A stretch of DNA of 57,996 nt from Candidatus Tagabacteria bacterium CG_4_10_14_0_2_um_filter_40_13 (GTDB taxonomy: Bacteria; Patescibacteriota; Minisyncoccia; GCA-002779875): NCBI GenBank assembly GCA_002792165.1, contig PFNV01000040.1, positions 1 through 57,996 on the forward strand, given 5' to 3'. Shown piece after piece: positions 7,577 through 14,920 of the stretch (position 1 is the stretch's first letter; each line of letters starts with the position of its first letter). The position numbers were made by a program, and so were the translations under genes. The notes beneath the pieces are model-generated. The model searched no databases. It was given only the letters and a program-made list of their open reading frames with translations, and was not told the origin of the DNA.

Positions 7577-8233
7577 TTATAGGGAGGACTTTATTAAATC
7601 TTTAAAGTGATACAAAACCTTTCCATCTTCCATCTCATCAATTAAAAATAATTTTACAAATGGCTTAATGTTCAGTTGCTCTTTAAGAAATTCAATTTCC
7701 TCCGTGCAAGGAAACGGGTAAATCCAGGCGCTCTTTTGGCATTGATAAAAACCGAGGTTTTTAAGTTTTTGCCGCAAGGCGGCCCGCGCCTTTTGTCTTG
7801 TTTCGGGGATATCAAAAATTAGCAATCTCCATTTGCCATCCCATTTTTTAGGTTTTGCCAAAACCATTTCGTTTAAAATAAATTTTTTGATTTTCTCCTT
7901 TCCCTTCTCGGTTGTTTTATAAATCAGATAACCATCTTTTTCTTCCAAAAATTCAAGAGCACGCTGTTTTTTTAAAATATGAAAACTTTGCCATATTCTT
8001 CTGTAATTTTCGTACCGTTGTTTCTTGCGTCGTGCCATGATGTTGGTAAAAAAGGAAAACGCATTAGGTGCCATAATCCCGAAAGTTAAAACGCCGCCAA
8101 AAGCGATTAAGACCAGAGCGGCGCGAAGCGCAGTTTTTGCCTTTTCGTTTTCCCTCACGATTTTTATAAGTTCTTTTTGAAAAGATGATTCGAGAGTGGT
8201 CTCAAATTTAATCGGTTTGTGCTTTCTGGCCAT
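7577..8233 (-). CDS. TM-wHTH-Cas2/PaaX-like protein, paralogue 1
   Basis: 218 aa in three parts: a charged N-terminus and one hydrophobic helix (about residues 37-55), a basic winged-helix-like segment (70-125, ending LIYKTTEKGKEKIKKF), and a ferredoxin-like domain of the PaaX-middle/Cas2 type (131-205: KWDGKWRLLIFDIPE, LRQKLKNLGFY, QKSAWIYPFPC). D141 occupies the place of the Cas2 metal aspartate. Such proteins are often labelled Cas2, but no cas1 or array is present. PaaX itself is a repressor that binds palindromes. The gene is bracketed by R1 palindromes and splits the usual def-fmt pair. Function inferred: DNA-binding autoregulator, or nuclease of a small mobile unit. Confidence 0.65.
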   Translation of the reverse strand: MARKHKPIKFETTLESSFQKELIKIVRENEKAKTALRAALVLIAFGGVLTFGIMAPNAFSFFTNIMARRKKQRYENYRRIWQSFHILKKQRALEFLEEKDGYLIYKTTEKGKEKIKKFILNEMVLAKPKKWDGKWRLLIFDIPETRQKARAALRQKLKNLGFYQCQKSAWIYPFPCTEEIEFLKEQLNIKPFVKLFLIDEMEDGKVLYHFKDLIKSSL

Positions 8234-8238
8234 ATATC

Positions 8239-8267
8239 ATTATACTATATTTTATTCTTGAATAGTA
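8239..8267 (-). promoter_or_regulatory. Promoter of Cas2/PaaX-like gene 1
   Basis: On the minus strand a perfect TATAAT (8244-8239) lies 5 nt before the ATG at 8233, so the transcript should start at or next to the start codon. The 17-bp spacer puts the -35 position at 8267-8262 (TACTAT, weak), which overlaps the edge of palindrome R1 copy B. A protein bound at the palindrome would block this promoter. Confidence 0.5.
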
Positions 8268-8302
8268 TAAAAATCAACTGATCGGAGAAAAAATACACTT
8301 TA
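8262..8302 (+). repeat. Palindromic repeat R1, copy B
   Basis: Same orientation as copy A and matching it at most positions, with the block GATCGGAGAAA unchanged. It covers the -35 region of the Cas2/PaaX-like gene on one side and reaches the stop codon of the SET gene on the other. Confidence 0.85.
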
Positions 8303-8791
8303 TTTTTCAAATTTTCTGGCGATGAAGTTTTGGACGATGCCCAATTTTAGATATTTTTCTCGCGCAGTTTTCGGCAGATATTTGAAATCTTTGATAATTT
8401 TGCGGCAGTTTTTCTGATGGCATCTGCATTTCATAGTCCAATCGTCTTCATCCATTGTCGTGGAATAATCATATCTTATTTCTTCATCTATATATATATT
8501 CTTAATGGCAATGAGTATTTTATCATTTTTGATTCCGGCATTGGGATTACAGGAATGATTTACTAATACTCCTGGTTTTTCTATATTAATGTATTTATTA
8601 TTTCCTATTTGTAGAAAATCGCCCCATCGGTATTTTTTTACTTTCTTATTTCTTTTTTCAGTAAATTCAGAATTTATTTTTCGCCCTTTGAATTTTAAAA
8701 TTACCTCGTTCTTTTTGATAGGTATTTTTGCAAAGACGCCTACTCCGACATCGGTACCGGCTATATAATATTTTTGTGTAATTTTACGCAT
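8300..8791 (-). CDS. SET-domain protein (putative protein lysine methyltransferase)
   Basis: 163 aa from ATG 8791. It has GTDVGVGVFA (SAM site start), VNHSCNPN (the NHS-C-NP motif), DEEIRYDYS (catalytic Tyr region) and a post-SET-like cysteine cluster CRCHQKNC, so a complete small SET domain. SET enzymes methylate lysines, in bacteria often of ribosomal or DNA-binding proteins; the target is unknown. A longer start at 8809 would add MCKIPH and overlap def, but those codons lie inside palindrome R3, so the shorter start is preferred. Confidence 0.8.
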   Translation of the reverse strand: MRKITQKYYIAGTDVGVGVFAKIPIKKNEVILKFKGRKINSEFTEKRNKKVKKYRWGDFLQIGNNKYINIEKPGVLVNHSCNPNAGIKNDKILIAIKNIYIDEEIRYDYSTTMDEDDWTMKCRCHQKNCRKIIKDFKYLPKTAREKYLKLGIVQNFIARKFEK

Positions 8792-8810
8792 ATGCGGGAT
8801 TTTACACATT
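8773..8810 (+). repeat. Palindromic repeat R3, copy 1
   Basis: 38 bp with TGTGTAA and TTACACA near the ends and core CGCATATGCG; it matches copy 2 (28079-28116) at 32 of 38 positions. It overlaps the last codons and stop of def and the start region of the SET gene, so the repeat has become part of coding sequence. Confidence 0.75.
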
Positions 8811-9350
8811 TTGCGACTGATTATTTTGAGGGAGTATTCTTTTTAAGGCGAGCGCTTTATCAGTGAACAAAATGCCGTCCAAGTGGTCTATTTCATGTTG
8901 AATTACCTGGCTGAATAAGCCGGATGCGCCTCTGGTGAATTTTTTGCCGCTTTCATTGTAAGCCTCCACTTTTACTTTTTCGAACCGCTTAATCGCGCCG
9001 TAAATATTGATTACGCTTAAACAGCCTTCCGTGAGCATTTTTTGTCCGCGTGATTTTTTGATTATTTTAGGATTTATAAAAACAATATAGCCGTAATTTT
9101 CTTTTTTATCCTCCTTGGTATGGGAAGACAGAATATATTCCGTAACGACGAAAATGCGCAGAGATTTTCCGATTTGCGGCGCCGCGGCGGCAACCGCCTC
9201 TTCATTTTCAGAAATTGCTTTTTTCAATCTTCCGATGACATTACGAATCTCCTTGCTTTGAATGTTTTGGGCAGGAATTTCTTCGGCAATTTTTCTCAAA
9301 ATATCATTTCCTTTTTGGATTATGGTAATTTTTGAATTTTGATTTTTCAT
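8802..9350 (-). CDS. def: Peptide deformylase
   Basis: 182 aa with the three deformylase motifs: AAAAPQIG (motif 1, first glycine replaced), EGCLSV (metal Cys) and QHEIDHLDG (two metal His and catalytic Glu). It removes the formyl group from nascent proteins, the partner reaction to Fmt. The last codons and stop fall inside palindrome R3. It stands 13 nt behind the 159-aa unknown gene in the same run. Confidence 0.95.
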   Translation of the reverse strand: MKNQNSKITIIQKGNDILRKIAEEIPAQNIQSKEIRNVIGRLKKAISENEEAVAAAAPQIGKSLRIFVVTEYILSSHTKEDKKENYGYIVFINPKIIKKSRGQKMLTEGCLSVINIYGAIKRFEKVKVEAYNESGKKFTRGASGLFSQVIQHEIDHLDGILFTDKALALKRILPQNNQSQNV

Positions 9351-9363
9351 TTTACCTATTTTA

Positions 9364-9843
9364 TTATTTATAATTTGTTTCCGTAATCTGCGTTCTTTCC
9401 TGGCAAGTGAGCGGTTTCACTTTTTCTGAGAGATCAGCTTTCAGTTTTTGAAGAGTCGCCAGCATCTCGTCGGTCTCACGTTTTATTTTTTTATTGCTGG
9501 GCTTATTGTCAATATATTGATTCGCCAATTGTTCAAGACTATTATAAAAACCGTATTCTTTGTGGCTGGCATTTATAAAATCGCGGATAATTTCTTTGCA
9601 AAGCGCCGCGCCGATTGTCGGCTGCATGTTTCTTTTCTCCTTCAAAAACCAGATAAACAGCATTTCAATCTGAAATTTCGAAAGATGCCGCAAGGCATTT
9701 TTTATGAGACTGCCGTCTTTAAAGCGCGTGAAATAAGGCTTATTTTTACGGATTGCTTCGCAATATTTTTGGAACGAATTCATAAGGGCATTTGTCGGCG
9801 CCTTCGGCTCTTCGATTTTTTTTGTTCCTTTTTTCTTCTTCAT
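9364..9843 (-). CDS. Conserved-looking protein of unknown function
   Basis: 159 aa, lysine-rich at both ends, mainly helical by composition, without a signal peptide or membrane helix. A middle segment (FQIEMLFIWFLKEKRNMQP) is hydrophobic but charged, more like a buried helix. No family recognised. It abuts the PEGA gene and precedes def by 13 nt. A 213-aa frame on the other strand (9448-10089) crosses two genes and is a shadow. Confidence 0.6.
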   Translation of the reverse strand: MKKKKGTKKIEEPKAPTNALMNSFQKYCEAIRKNKPYFTRFKDGSLIKNALRHLSKFQIEMLFIWFLKEKRNMQPTIGAALCKEIIRDFINASHKEYGFYNSLEQLANQYIDNKPSNKKIKRETDEMLATLQKLKADLSEKVKPLTCQERTQITETNYK

Positions 9844-10893
9844 TTATTCCAAATTGACGGCAAAAAGAACGCCGCTATCGAGCACATAAACTTTTTTTAC
9901 AGAAGAGAAAAGGGCGAATCTTGGATCCTTCCCTTTGTATATCGGTTGCATAATTCTTCCCCCTCTTCCGTCTATTTCAAGGGCAAAAACGTTGTTTTGC
10001 ACAGAAGCTATGATAATGTCTTTTCTTCCCGGGAAAAAATCCACATTCTTTACGGGAAATTTGAAACTCGATATCAAATAATTTGTTGATTCGCACGACT
10101 TGATATCACAAAGATAATAAGGAATCAACGTTTTATCTTTCAACCATTCAACCCAAACTTCATTTGTTTTATTATCGAACCAAAGCCGTTCCGTATTTTG
10201 GCTGTTGAATTTCTGATATTTATGATTGACGGTAATTTTTACATCCGGCTCTCGCGATGCGCTTACAGTTCCTTTATTGAGATCAAAAGTCGCCCGGATC
10301 GTAGTTTTCCAGCCTTTTAGAACAACGGAGCCGTTTTCCCAGAAAATTTCTGAAATACCTCCTGCAAAAGTAAGAAGTTTAGTGGTTGTCGCGGATGTGT
10401 TCGTCAAAAACGTGTTTGTTTCAGGCAAATAAAAGATTACCTCTTTTCCTTCAGGTTTATTTTCTTCCAAAAAGAGAATCTTATCATAGGGCGAAGCCCA
10501 TACCGAGAAAAAATCTCCTTTTAAAAGAACTAAGCCTTCCGGAGTTTGAGGAATTAAAAATGCCCTGGCTTCTACCACAAGTCCTTCTTTGACGTTCAAA
10601 ACTTTTTGCCAAGGCCAATATCCTTCTTTGGTAACAGCAACCTGATAGTTTCCTTCCGCAAGATTTTGCAAAAATAAACCGCTTTGAAAAATATTGGTTT
10701 CTTTTTCTTTTTTATTTTCCACTAAAATCTCCGCTCCCGTAACCGGCGAGGCAATATATAATCCGCCGGTCCGCCCGAACTTGAATTGGCTGTTTATTCT
10801 GTAGCCGAGAGTATAAAGAAGCAATGCCGGAGCCAAGATAAAAAAAGTTAAAGACAAAAAAGCTATAATTATGCGTCTTTTTCGGAGTGTCAT
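9844..10893 (-). CDS. Membrane-anchored PEGA-domain protein
   Basis: 349 aa. A short basic N-terminus and one membrane helix (about residues 7-29) anchor the protein. A PEGA domain follows (about 45-115: GGLYIASPVTGAEI ... GNYQVAVTKEGYWPWQKVLNV), then a long beta-rich region (about 120-345) that may be a propeller, with FFPGRKDIIIAS-type repeats. PEGA domains are linked to S-layer or surface proteins; the exact role is unknown. It has a recognisable promoter and heads the run leading to def. Confidence 0.75.
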   Translation of the reverse strand: MTLRKRRIIIAFLSLTFFILAPALLLYTLGYRINSQFKFGRTGGLYIASPVTGAEILVENKKEKETNIFQSGLFLQNLAEGNYQVAVTKEGYWPWQKVLNVKEGLVVEARAFLIPQTPEGLVLLKGDFFSVWASPYDKILFLEENKPEGKEVIFYLPETNTFLTNTSATTTKLLTFAGGISEIFWENGSVVLKGWKTTIRATFDLNKGTVSASREPDVKITVNHKYQKFNSQNTERLWFDNKTNEVWVEWLKDKTLIPYYLCDIKSCESTNYLISSFKFPVKNVDFFPGRKDIIIASVQNNVFALEIDGRGGRIMQPIYKGKDPRFALFSSVKKVYVLDSGVLFAVNLE

Positions 10894-10902
10894 AATGGCT
10901 TT

Positions 10903-10930
10903 ATTTTACCGAAAATAGTTAAAAATTCAA
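10903..10930 (-). promoter_or_regulatory. Promoter of the PEGA-def run
   Basis: TTGAAT (10930-10925), 16-bp spacer, TAAAAT (10908-10903) on the minus strand. Transcription should start only 2-3 nt before the ATG at 10893. Confidence 0.55.
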
Positions 10931-10940
10931 GGTTTTTAAG

Positions 10941-10976
10941 AAAACAAAAATCCCGGTTCTTTTCAGAGTCGGGATT
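10941..10976 (-). terminator. Terminator of the 38-aa gene
   Basis: On the minus strand AATCCCG and CGGGATT form a 7-bp stem, followed by TTTTTGTTTT. It lies 33 nt behind the stop of the small gene at 11009 and ahead of the PEGA promoter. Confidence 0.75.
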
Positions 10977-11008
10977 GGTCTTTCGGTTTAAATAAAAAGC
11001 GGCCAGTT

Positions 11009-11125
11009 TTAATCTTTCTGTTTTTTTAATTTACTTAATTTGCCGCGGATTTTAAAAAGGTACTCGTAGAAAACGAGTGAAAACAGAAAGATTTCAAGGG
11101 TTAGATTCTGCAGCAACCTTTTCAT
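11009..11125 (-). CDS. 38-aa single-helix membrane peptide
   Basis: Starts MKRLLQNLTLEIFLFSLVFY and ends with a very basic tail (KIRGKLSKLKKQKD). The middle (residues 8-24) is one hydrophobic helix, so a membrane peptide with positive ends is likely. The case for a real gene is unusually full for its size: AAAAGGAG 5-6 nt before ATG, TTGACA-17-TAACCT upstream, and a terminator behind. Family unknown. The 5' and 3' coding parts form a 14-bp inverted repeat (AATCTTTCTGTTTT and complement), so the mRNA could fold on itself. It fills the 345-nt gap between the PEGA gene and murA. Confidence 0.65.
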   Translation of the reverse strand: MKRLLQNLTLEIFLFSLVFYEYLFKIRGKLSKLKKQKD

Positions 11126-11162
11126 TTTTTCTCCTTTTCAAGGCGTATTTTGTTCCGAAGAT

Positions 11163-11191
11163 AGGTTATCATAAAGCCATGAATCTGTCAA
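11163..11191 (-). promoter_or_regulatory. Promoter of the 38-aa gene
   Basis: TTGACA (11191-11186), 17-bp spacer, TAACCT (11168-11163) preceded by TG at the extended -10 position. It is back to back with the murA promoter, 12 bp between the two -35 boxes. Confidence 0.65.
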
Positions 11192-11203
11192 TAGTGGATA
11201 GAA

Positions 11204-11232
11204 TTGAAAAGATGGTCAATAGGTCATAGAAT
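11204..11232 (+). promoter_or_regulatory. murA promoter (predicted leaderless start)
   Basis: TTGAAA (11204-11209), exactly 17 bp, TAGAAT (11227-11232). The expected transcription start, about 7 nt on, is the GTG start codon of murA at 11239. Confidence 0.65.
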
Positions 11233-11238
11233 ATTAAG

Positions 11239-12513
11239 GTGGAAAATGAAAAATTTATCATTCAAGGTTTAGAAGGACAAAGAGCCTTTGAGGGGAAAAT
11301 ACCGGTTAGAGGCGCGAAAAACGCAGTTCTTAAAACTTTTGCCGCCTCGCTTCTTTTTGGCAACGAGATTCGCGTAGATAATGTTCCTTTTATTCAAGAC
11401 ATTGCGAATATGAATGAGCTTCTTAGGCATTTGGGTGTGGGAGTCGAGCGGATTGAAGAAAAGTCTTTTGTTTTAAATTCACCCGATGCTATAGGCACGG
11501 ATCTTTGCGGAGATATCGCAAAATCTTTTCGTTCCTCAATAGTTTTGACCGGTCCTATTCTTGCAAGAGAAGGAAAGGTAATCTTTCCTCATCCCGGCGG
11601 ATGCGTTATCGGTGAACGGCCCATTGATATTTTTTTGGAAAGTTTTAAAAAAATGGGAGCTGATATTGATATGCATGACCGGCAATATGTTATTTCCGCG
11701 GATAAGCTGGCTGGCGCGGAAATAGTTTTTAAAATTCCGAGCGTTACCGCAACCGAGACTTTGATGATGACTGCGACCTTGGTTCCCGGGAAAACGATTT
11801 TACATAATGTTGCTTGCGAGCCGGAAATAGTCGCTTTAGCCGATTTTTTAAATACAGGCGGCGCGGATATAAGCGGAGCCGGATCGCATACAATAGTTAT
11901 TAAAGGCCGCGATTCTTTATTGAAAAGCAAAGAGCCTTACCAGACGCCGCCTGACCGTATTGAAGCGGGAAGCTTTGCTATTTTAGCCGCAGTTTGCGGT
12001 AAGGATATTGAAATCACTGATTGTAAGCCTGATCATCTTAGGGTTTTTCTTCGCACATTCGACAATGCCGGAGTGAATTTCGAGACAACCGAAAATAGTA
12101 TTCGCATCAAAATGTCCCCGCAATTAAATGCGATTAATGTTAAAACGCATGAATATCCGGGTATTCCGACGGATCTTCAATCTCCATTAGCAGTGTTTTT
12201 GACCCAAGCTTCAGGCAGAAGCCTTATTTTTGAAACTGTTTTTGAGAGCCGTTTGGATTACTTGAGCGAATTATCTAGAATGGGAGCAGACGTGATGATC
12301 TGTGATCCTCACCGTGCTTTTATTACAGGAGTCACCCCTTTAAGGGGACGCGAAATAGAGAGCCCTGATTTGAGAGCGGGTTTAGCTTTTATCATTGCCG
12401 CATTAGTTGCGAAAGGAGAATCAATCGTACATAATATTCATAATATCGATAGGGGATATGAAAATATCGAAGAGCGCCTTCAAATGGTCGGCGCAGATAT
12501 AAAAAGAATATGA
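11239..12513 (+). CDS. murA: UDP-N-acetylglucosamine 1-carboxyvinyltransferase
   Basis: 424 aa, full length. RGAKNAVLK (catalytic-site Lys/Asn, K27-N28) and the active-site cysteine loop PGGCVIGERP (C122) are intact; C122 also means normal fosfomycin-type chemistry is possible. MurA transfers enolpyruvate from PEP to UDP-GlcNAc, the first committed step of peptidoglycan synthesis, in the cytosol. The GTG start is supported by the promoter spacing and by the family-like N-terminus. The stop overlaps the mreB start (ATGA). Confidence 0.95.
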   Translation: MENEKFIIQGLEGQRAFEGKIPVRGAKNAVLKTFAASLLFGNEIRVDNVPFIQDIANMNELLRHLGVGVERIEEKSFVLNSPDAIGTDLCGDIAKSFRSSIVLTGPILAREGKVIFPHPGGCVIGERPIDIFLESFKKMGADIDMHDRQYVISADKLAGAEIVFKIPSVTATETLMMTATLVPGKTILHNVACEPEIVALADFLNTGGADISGAGSHTIVIKGRDSLLKSKEPYQTPPDRIEAGSFAILAAVCGKDIEITDCKPDHLRVFLRTFDNAGVNFETTENSIRIKMSPQLNAINVKTHEYPGIPTDLQSPLAVFLTQASGRSLIFETVFESRLDYLSELSRMGADVMICDPHRAFITGVTPLRGREIESPDLRAGLAFIIAALVAKGESIVHNIHNIDRGYENIEERLQMVGADIKRI

Positions 12514-13523
12514 ACTTTTTCGTAAGAAAATTAGGAATAGATTTGGGAACAGCAAACTCGCTAGTTTTTGTGCCCGGCAGAGGAGTTGTTTTGAACGAAC
12601 CATCGGTAGTGGCTGTTTTGGTTCCGGAAAACAAAGTTTTGGCCGTTGGCAATGAAGCTAAAGCAATGATCGGAAAAACACCGGATACAATTATCGCGTA
12701 TCGCCCTCTTAAAGACGGTGTAATTGCCGATTACCGCGTTACGGAAAGCATGATGCGGTTTTTCATAAAAAAATCTCTCGGCAAGTGGAATTTATTCAAG
12801 CCTGAAATTATGATTTCAGTTCCCGCAAGCGTTACTTCAACCGAAAGACGTGCAGTTATTGAAGCTACCGTTAAAGCCGGCGCTAAATCCGCTTACGTGG
12901 TTAAGGAACCGATTTTAGCCGCCATCGGTTCGGGTATTCCGATACAGGAAGCGCGCGGACACATGGTTGTTGAAATTGGCGGTGGAACAGCTGATATTGC
13001 CGTAATTTCTCTTGGCGGTATTGTTTGTGACGCTTCGATGAAAGTGGCCGGCAACGCCATTGATCAGGCGATTGCCGATTATATCAAAAAAACTTTTAAT
13101 CTTGCCATTGGAGACCAAACGGCGGAAGAAATAAAGATTGCCGTTGGTTCTGCGGTTCCTTTGGAAAACGAATTGAAATATAGAATAAAAGGCCGCGATT
13201 TTCTGACCGGCCTCCCTCGGAGCACAGAGATTTCCAGTAATGAAATATTGAAGGCGATTGAAGGAGAATTAAAGGATATTATGAAGGCAATCAAAAATGT
13301 TTTGCACGAAACGCCGCCGGAACTTTCTTCGGATATTATCGACCGGGGCATAAGCATGTCGGGCGGCGGCTCTCTTTTGAGAAATATTTGCGAATTAGTG
13401 TATCAATCGACCGGCGTAAGAGCTCATCTTGTTGAGGAACCGCTTTTTGCGGTTGCAAAAGGAACGGGCATTGCTTTGGAGCATTTAGACGGTTATAAGC
13501 GCGGCATCATTTCCAAACGTTAA
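12510..13523 (+). CDS. mreB: Rod-shape protein MreB, paralogue 1
   Basis: 337 aa actin-like ATPase: phosphate-1 loop GIDLGTANS, phosphate-2 region EIGGGTADIAVIS, adenosine loop SGGGSLLRN. It begins MNFFVRKLG, a short amphipathic start as in membrane-binding MreB. It forms filaments that guide cell-wall synthesis. It is coupled to murA by an ATGA overlap and is clearly a paralogue of the 17318-18379 protein, so this organism has at least two MreB filaments. Confidence 0.92.
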   Translation: MNFFVRKLGIDLGTANSLVFVPGRGVVLNEPSVVAVLVPENKVLAVGNEAKAMIGKTPDTIIAYRPLKDGVIADYRVTESMMRFFIKKSLGKWNLFKPEIMISVPASVTSTERRAVIEATVKAGAKSAYVVKEPILAAIGSGIPIQEARGHMVVEIGGGTADIAVISLGGIVCDASMKVAGNAIDQAIADYIKKTFNLAIGDQTAEEIKIAVGSAVPLENELKYRIKGRDFLTGLPRSTEISSNEILKAIEGELKDIMKAIKNVLHETPPELSSDIIDRGISMSGGGSLLRNICELVYQSTGVRAHLVEEPLFAVAKGTGIALEHLDGYKRGIISKR

Positions 13524-13532
13524 AATTAAAGT

Positions 13533-14246
13533 ATGAACCCAATTTTAAAAGCTCATTGCGAGACCGGACATTTTAGCCACGGTTATTTACTGATTGGCGA
13601 CCGTGAAAAATCGTTGATTTCCGGCCGAAAGGCAGCCGCAATTTTGCTGAATTATAAAGAATCTGCCCTCGCCTCCCATCCCGATTTTTACGAAAAATTT
13701 TTCGATTTTTTTAAATTGGAACAGAGCAATGATTTAAAAAGAAAACTTTCAATAAAACCGATTCTCGCCGAAAGAAAAGTGTTTTTACTGGGGATCAATT
13801 CTTTTGACCACGAAGCGGTGAATGGCCTTTCAAAAATTATAGAAGATTCTCCCGAAGATTGTTATTTTTTCTTTATGACAGATTTTCTCGAAGATGTACC
13901 CGTTGTTGTTCGCTCAAAACTGGTTAATCTTTTTGAAGAAGGAAGTTTTGAGTTAAGTAAAGAAAGGCGAGATTTTTACGAAAAATTTTTGATAACAAAT
14001 CCGGCTGAGCGCTTTACTTTGGCAAAAAATGCCGCATCCGACAAAAAAAACGCGCTTGAATTTCTCAATGAAGTGGAAATTATTCTCAGCGAGAAAATAA
14101 AAGAAGAACATTCGCCCGAAATTTTTAAAAGTCTTCTTTATTCGCTCGAGGAATTGCAGGTCAACCGTCGTTTTCTTTTTGACCGTGTTTCACTGCCGAA
14201 AATGATAATTGAACATTTTGCCCTTATTTTGCCGCAATTGAGATAG
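13533..14246 (+). CDS. DNA polymerase III delta-prime-like protein without P-loop
   Basis: 237 aa. HFSHGYLLIGD, SHPDFYEKFF, the block KVFLLGINSFDHEAVNGLSKIIEDSPEDCYFFFMT and VRSKLVNLFEEGSF match the order of clamp-loader delta-prime (HolB): HPD, then a stretch like sensor-1, then the SRC-like VRSK. The Walker A lysine motif and the zinc-finger cysteines are missing, which is tolerated in delta-prime. It is shorter than typical (about 330 aa), lacking much of the C-terminal domain. Inferred as a minimal clamp-loader subunit. Confidence 0.65.
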   Translation: MNPILKAHCETGHFSHGYLLIGDREKSLISGRKAAAILLNYKESALASHPDFYEKFFDFFKLEQSNDLKRKLSIKPILAERKVFLLGINSFDHEAVNGLSKIIEDSPEDCYFFFMTDFLEDVPVVVRSKLVNLFEEGSFELSKERRDFYEKFLITNPAERFTLAKNAASDKKNALEFLNEVEIILSEKIKEEHSPEIFKSLLYSLEELQVNRRFLFDRVSLPKMIIEHFALILPQLR

Positions 14247-14266
14247 CGCGAAATAATTGTTAGAAT
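14238..14266 (+). promoter_or_regulatory. frr promoter
   Basis: TTGAGA (14238-14243), 17 bp, TAGAAT (14261-14266), with predicted start about 14273, 3 nt before ATG 14276. The -35 overlaps the end of the preceding gene. Confidence 0.6.
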
Positions 14267-14275
14267 ACATATTAT

Positions 14276-14827
14276 ATGCCCTACTATTTATCGCCATTAA
14301 AAAGAAAATTGCCGGAAATTAAGGATTGGCTTCAAAAAGAGCTTTCCTTGCTTCGAACCGGCCGCGCTTCGCCGGCGCTTTTAGACGGTATTTCCGTAGA
14401 CTATTACGGCGCGAAACAGCCGCTCAAACATCTCGGTGCCATCAGTACGGAAGATGCGAGGACCTTGCGCTTCAAGCCGTGGGATATTGCTTTAATTCAT
14501 CAGATAGAACAGGAGATTCGATACGCCAATTTGGGTCTGCAGCCGGTCGCCGAAAAAGATTCTCTTCGCATTATTTTTCCGGAATTAACGCAGGAGCGCC
14601 GGAAAGCGCTTCTTAAAGTAATTTCCGAAAAATTGGAGCAATCGAGAATTTCCTTGCGGCAATTGAGAGATGAATACTGGCGCGCGATTCAAGATCAGGA
14701 GAGGGAAGGGAAAATCAGCGAAGACGACAAATTCAGAAGCAAAGATGAATTACAGAAAATGATTGACTTAATCACGAAAGAACTGGAACAAATGGCTTTA
14801 GCGAAAGAAAAGGAAATTCAAGGTTAG
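14276..14827 (+). CDS. frr: Ribosome recycling factor
   Basis: 183 aa, the standard length. LRTGRASPALLDGI near the N-terminus, DARTLRFKPWD in the small domain and LTQERRKALLKV, then LRDEYWRAIQDQEREGKISEDDKF in the long helices identify RRF. With EF-G it splits the post-termination ribosome. It has its own promoter and near-leaderless start. Confidence 0.95.
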   Translation: MPYYLSPLKRKLPEIKDWLQKELSLLRTGRASPALLDGISVDYYGAKQPLKHLGAISTEDARTLRFKPWDIALIHQIEQEIRYANLGLQPVAEKDSLRIIFPELTQERRKALLKVISEKLEQSRISLRQLRDEYWRAIQDQEREGKISEDDKFRSKDELQKMIDLITKELEQMALAKEKEIQG

Positions 14828-14866
14828 ATAATTATCAATGATAACATTTTTTATAATTCCTAGCGA

Positions 14867-14898
14867 GCCGCAAGTGAAAGATTGCTTTCATTTGCGGC
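14867..14898 (+). promoter_or_regulatory. Long stem-loop in the rseP leader
   Basis: GCCGCAAGTGAAAG, loop ATTG, CTTTCATTTGCGGC: 14-bp arms with one mismatch that is a G-U pair in RNA. It ends 22 nt before the ATG of rseP and is not followed by T residues, so it looks like a leader structure or inserted palindrome rather than a terminator. Confidence 0.6.
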
Positions 14899-14920
14899 GA
14901 GTAACGGAATTTCAAGCGCC

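Noticed and set aside
7577..8233. Reading the Cas2-like domain as a CRISPR adaptation gene
   Set aside because: No cas1, no other cas gene and no regularly spaced direct repeats anywhere in the window; the N-terminal membrane helix and winged helix fit PaaX-like regulators better.
9448..10089. 213-codon open frame on the plus strand
   Set aside because: Crosses two minus-strand genes, one of which has a clear PEGA domain; composition (Phe/Arg/Cys-rich) is typical of an antisense shadow.
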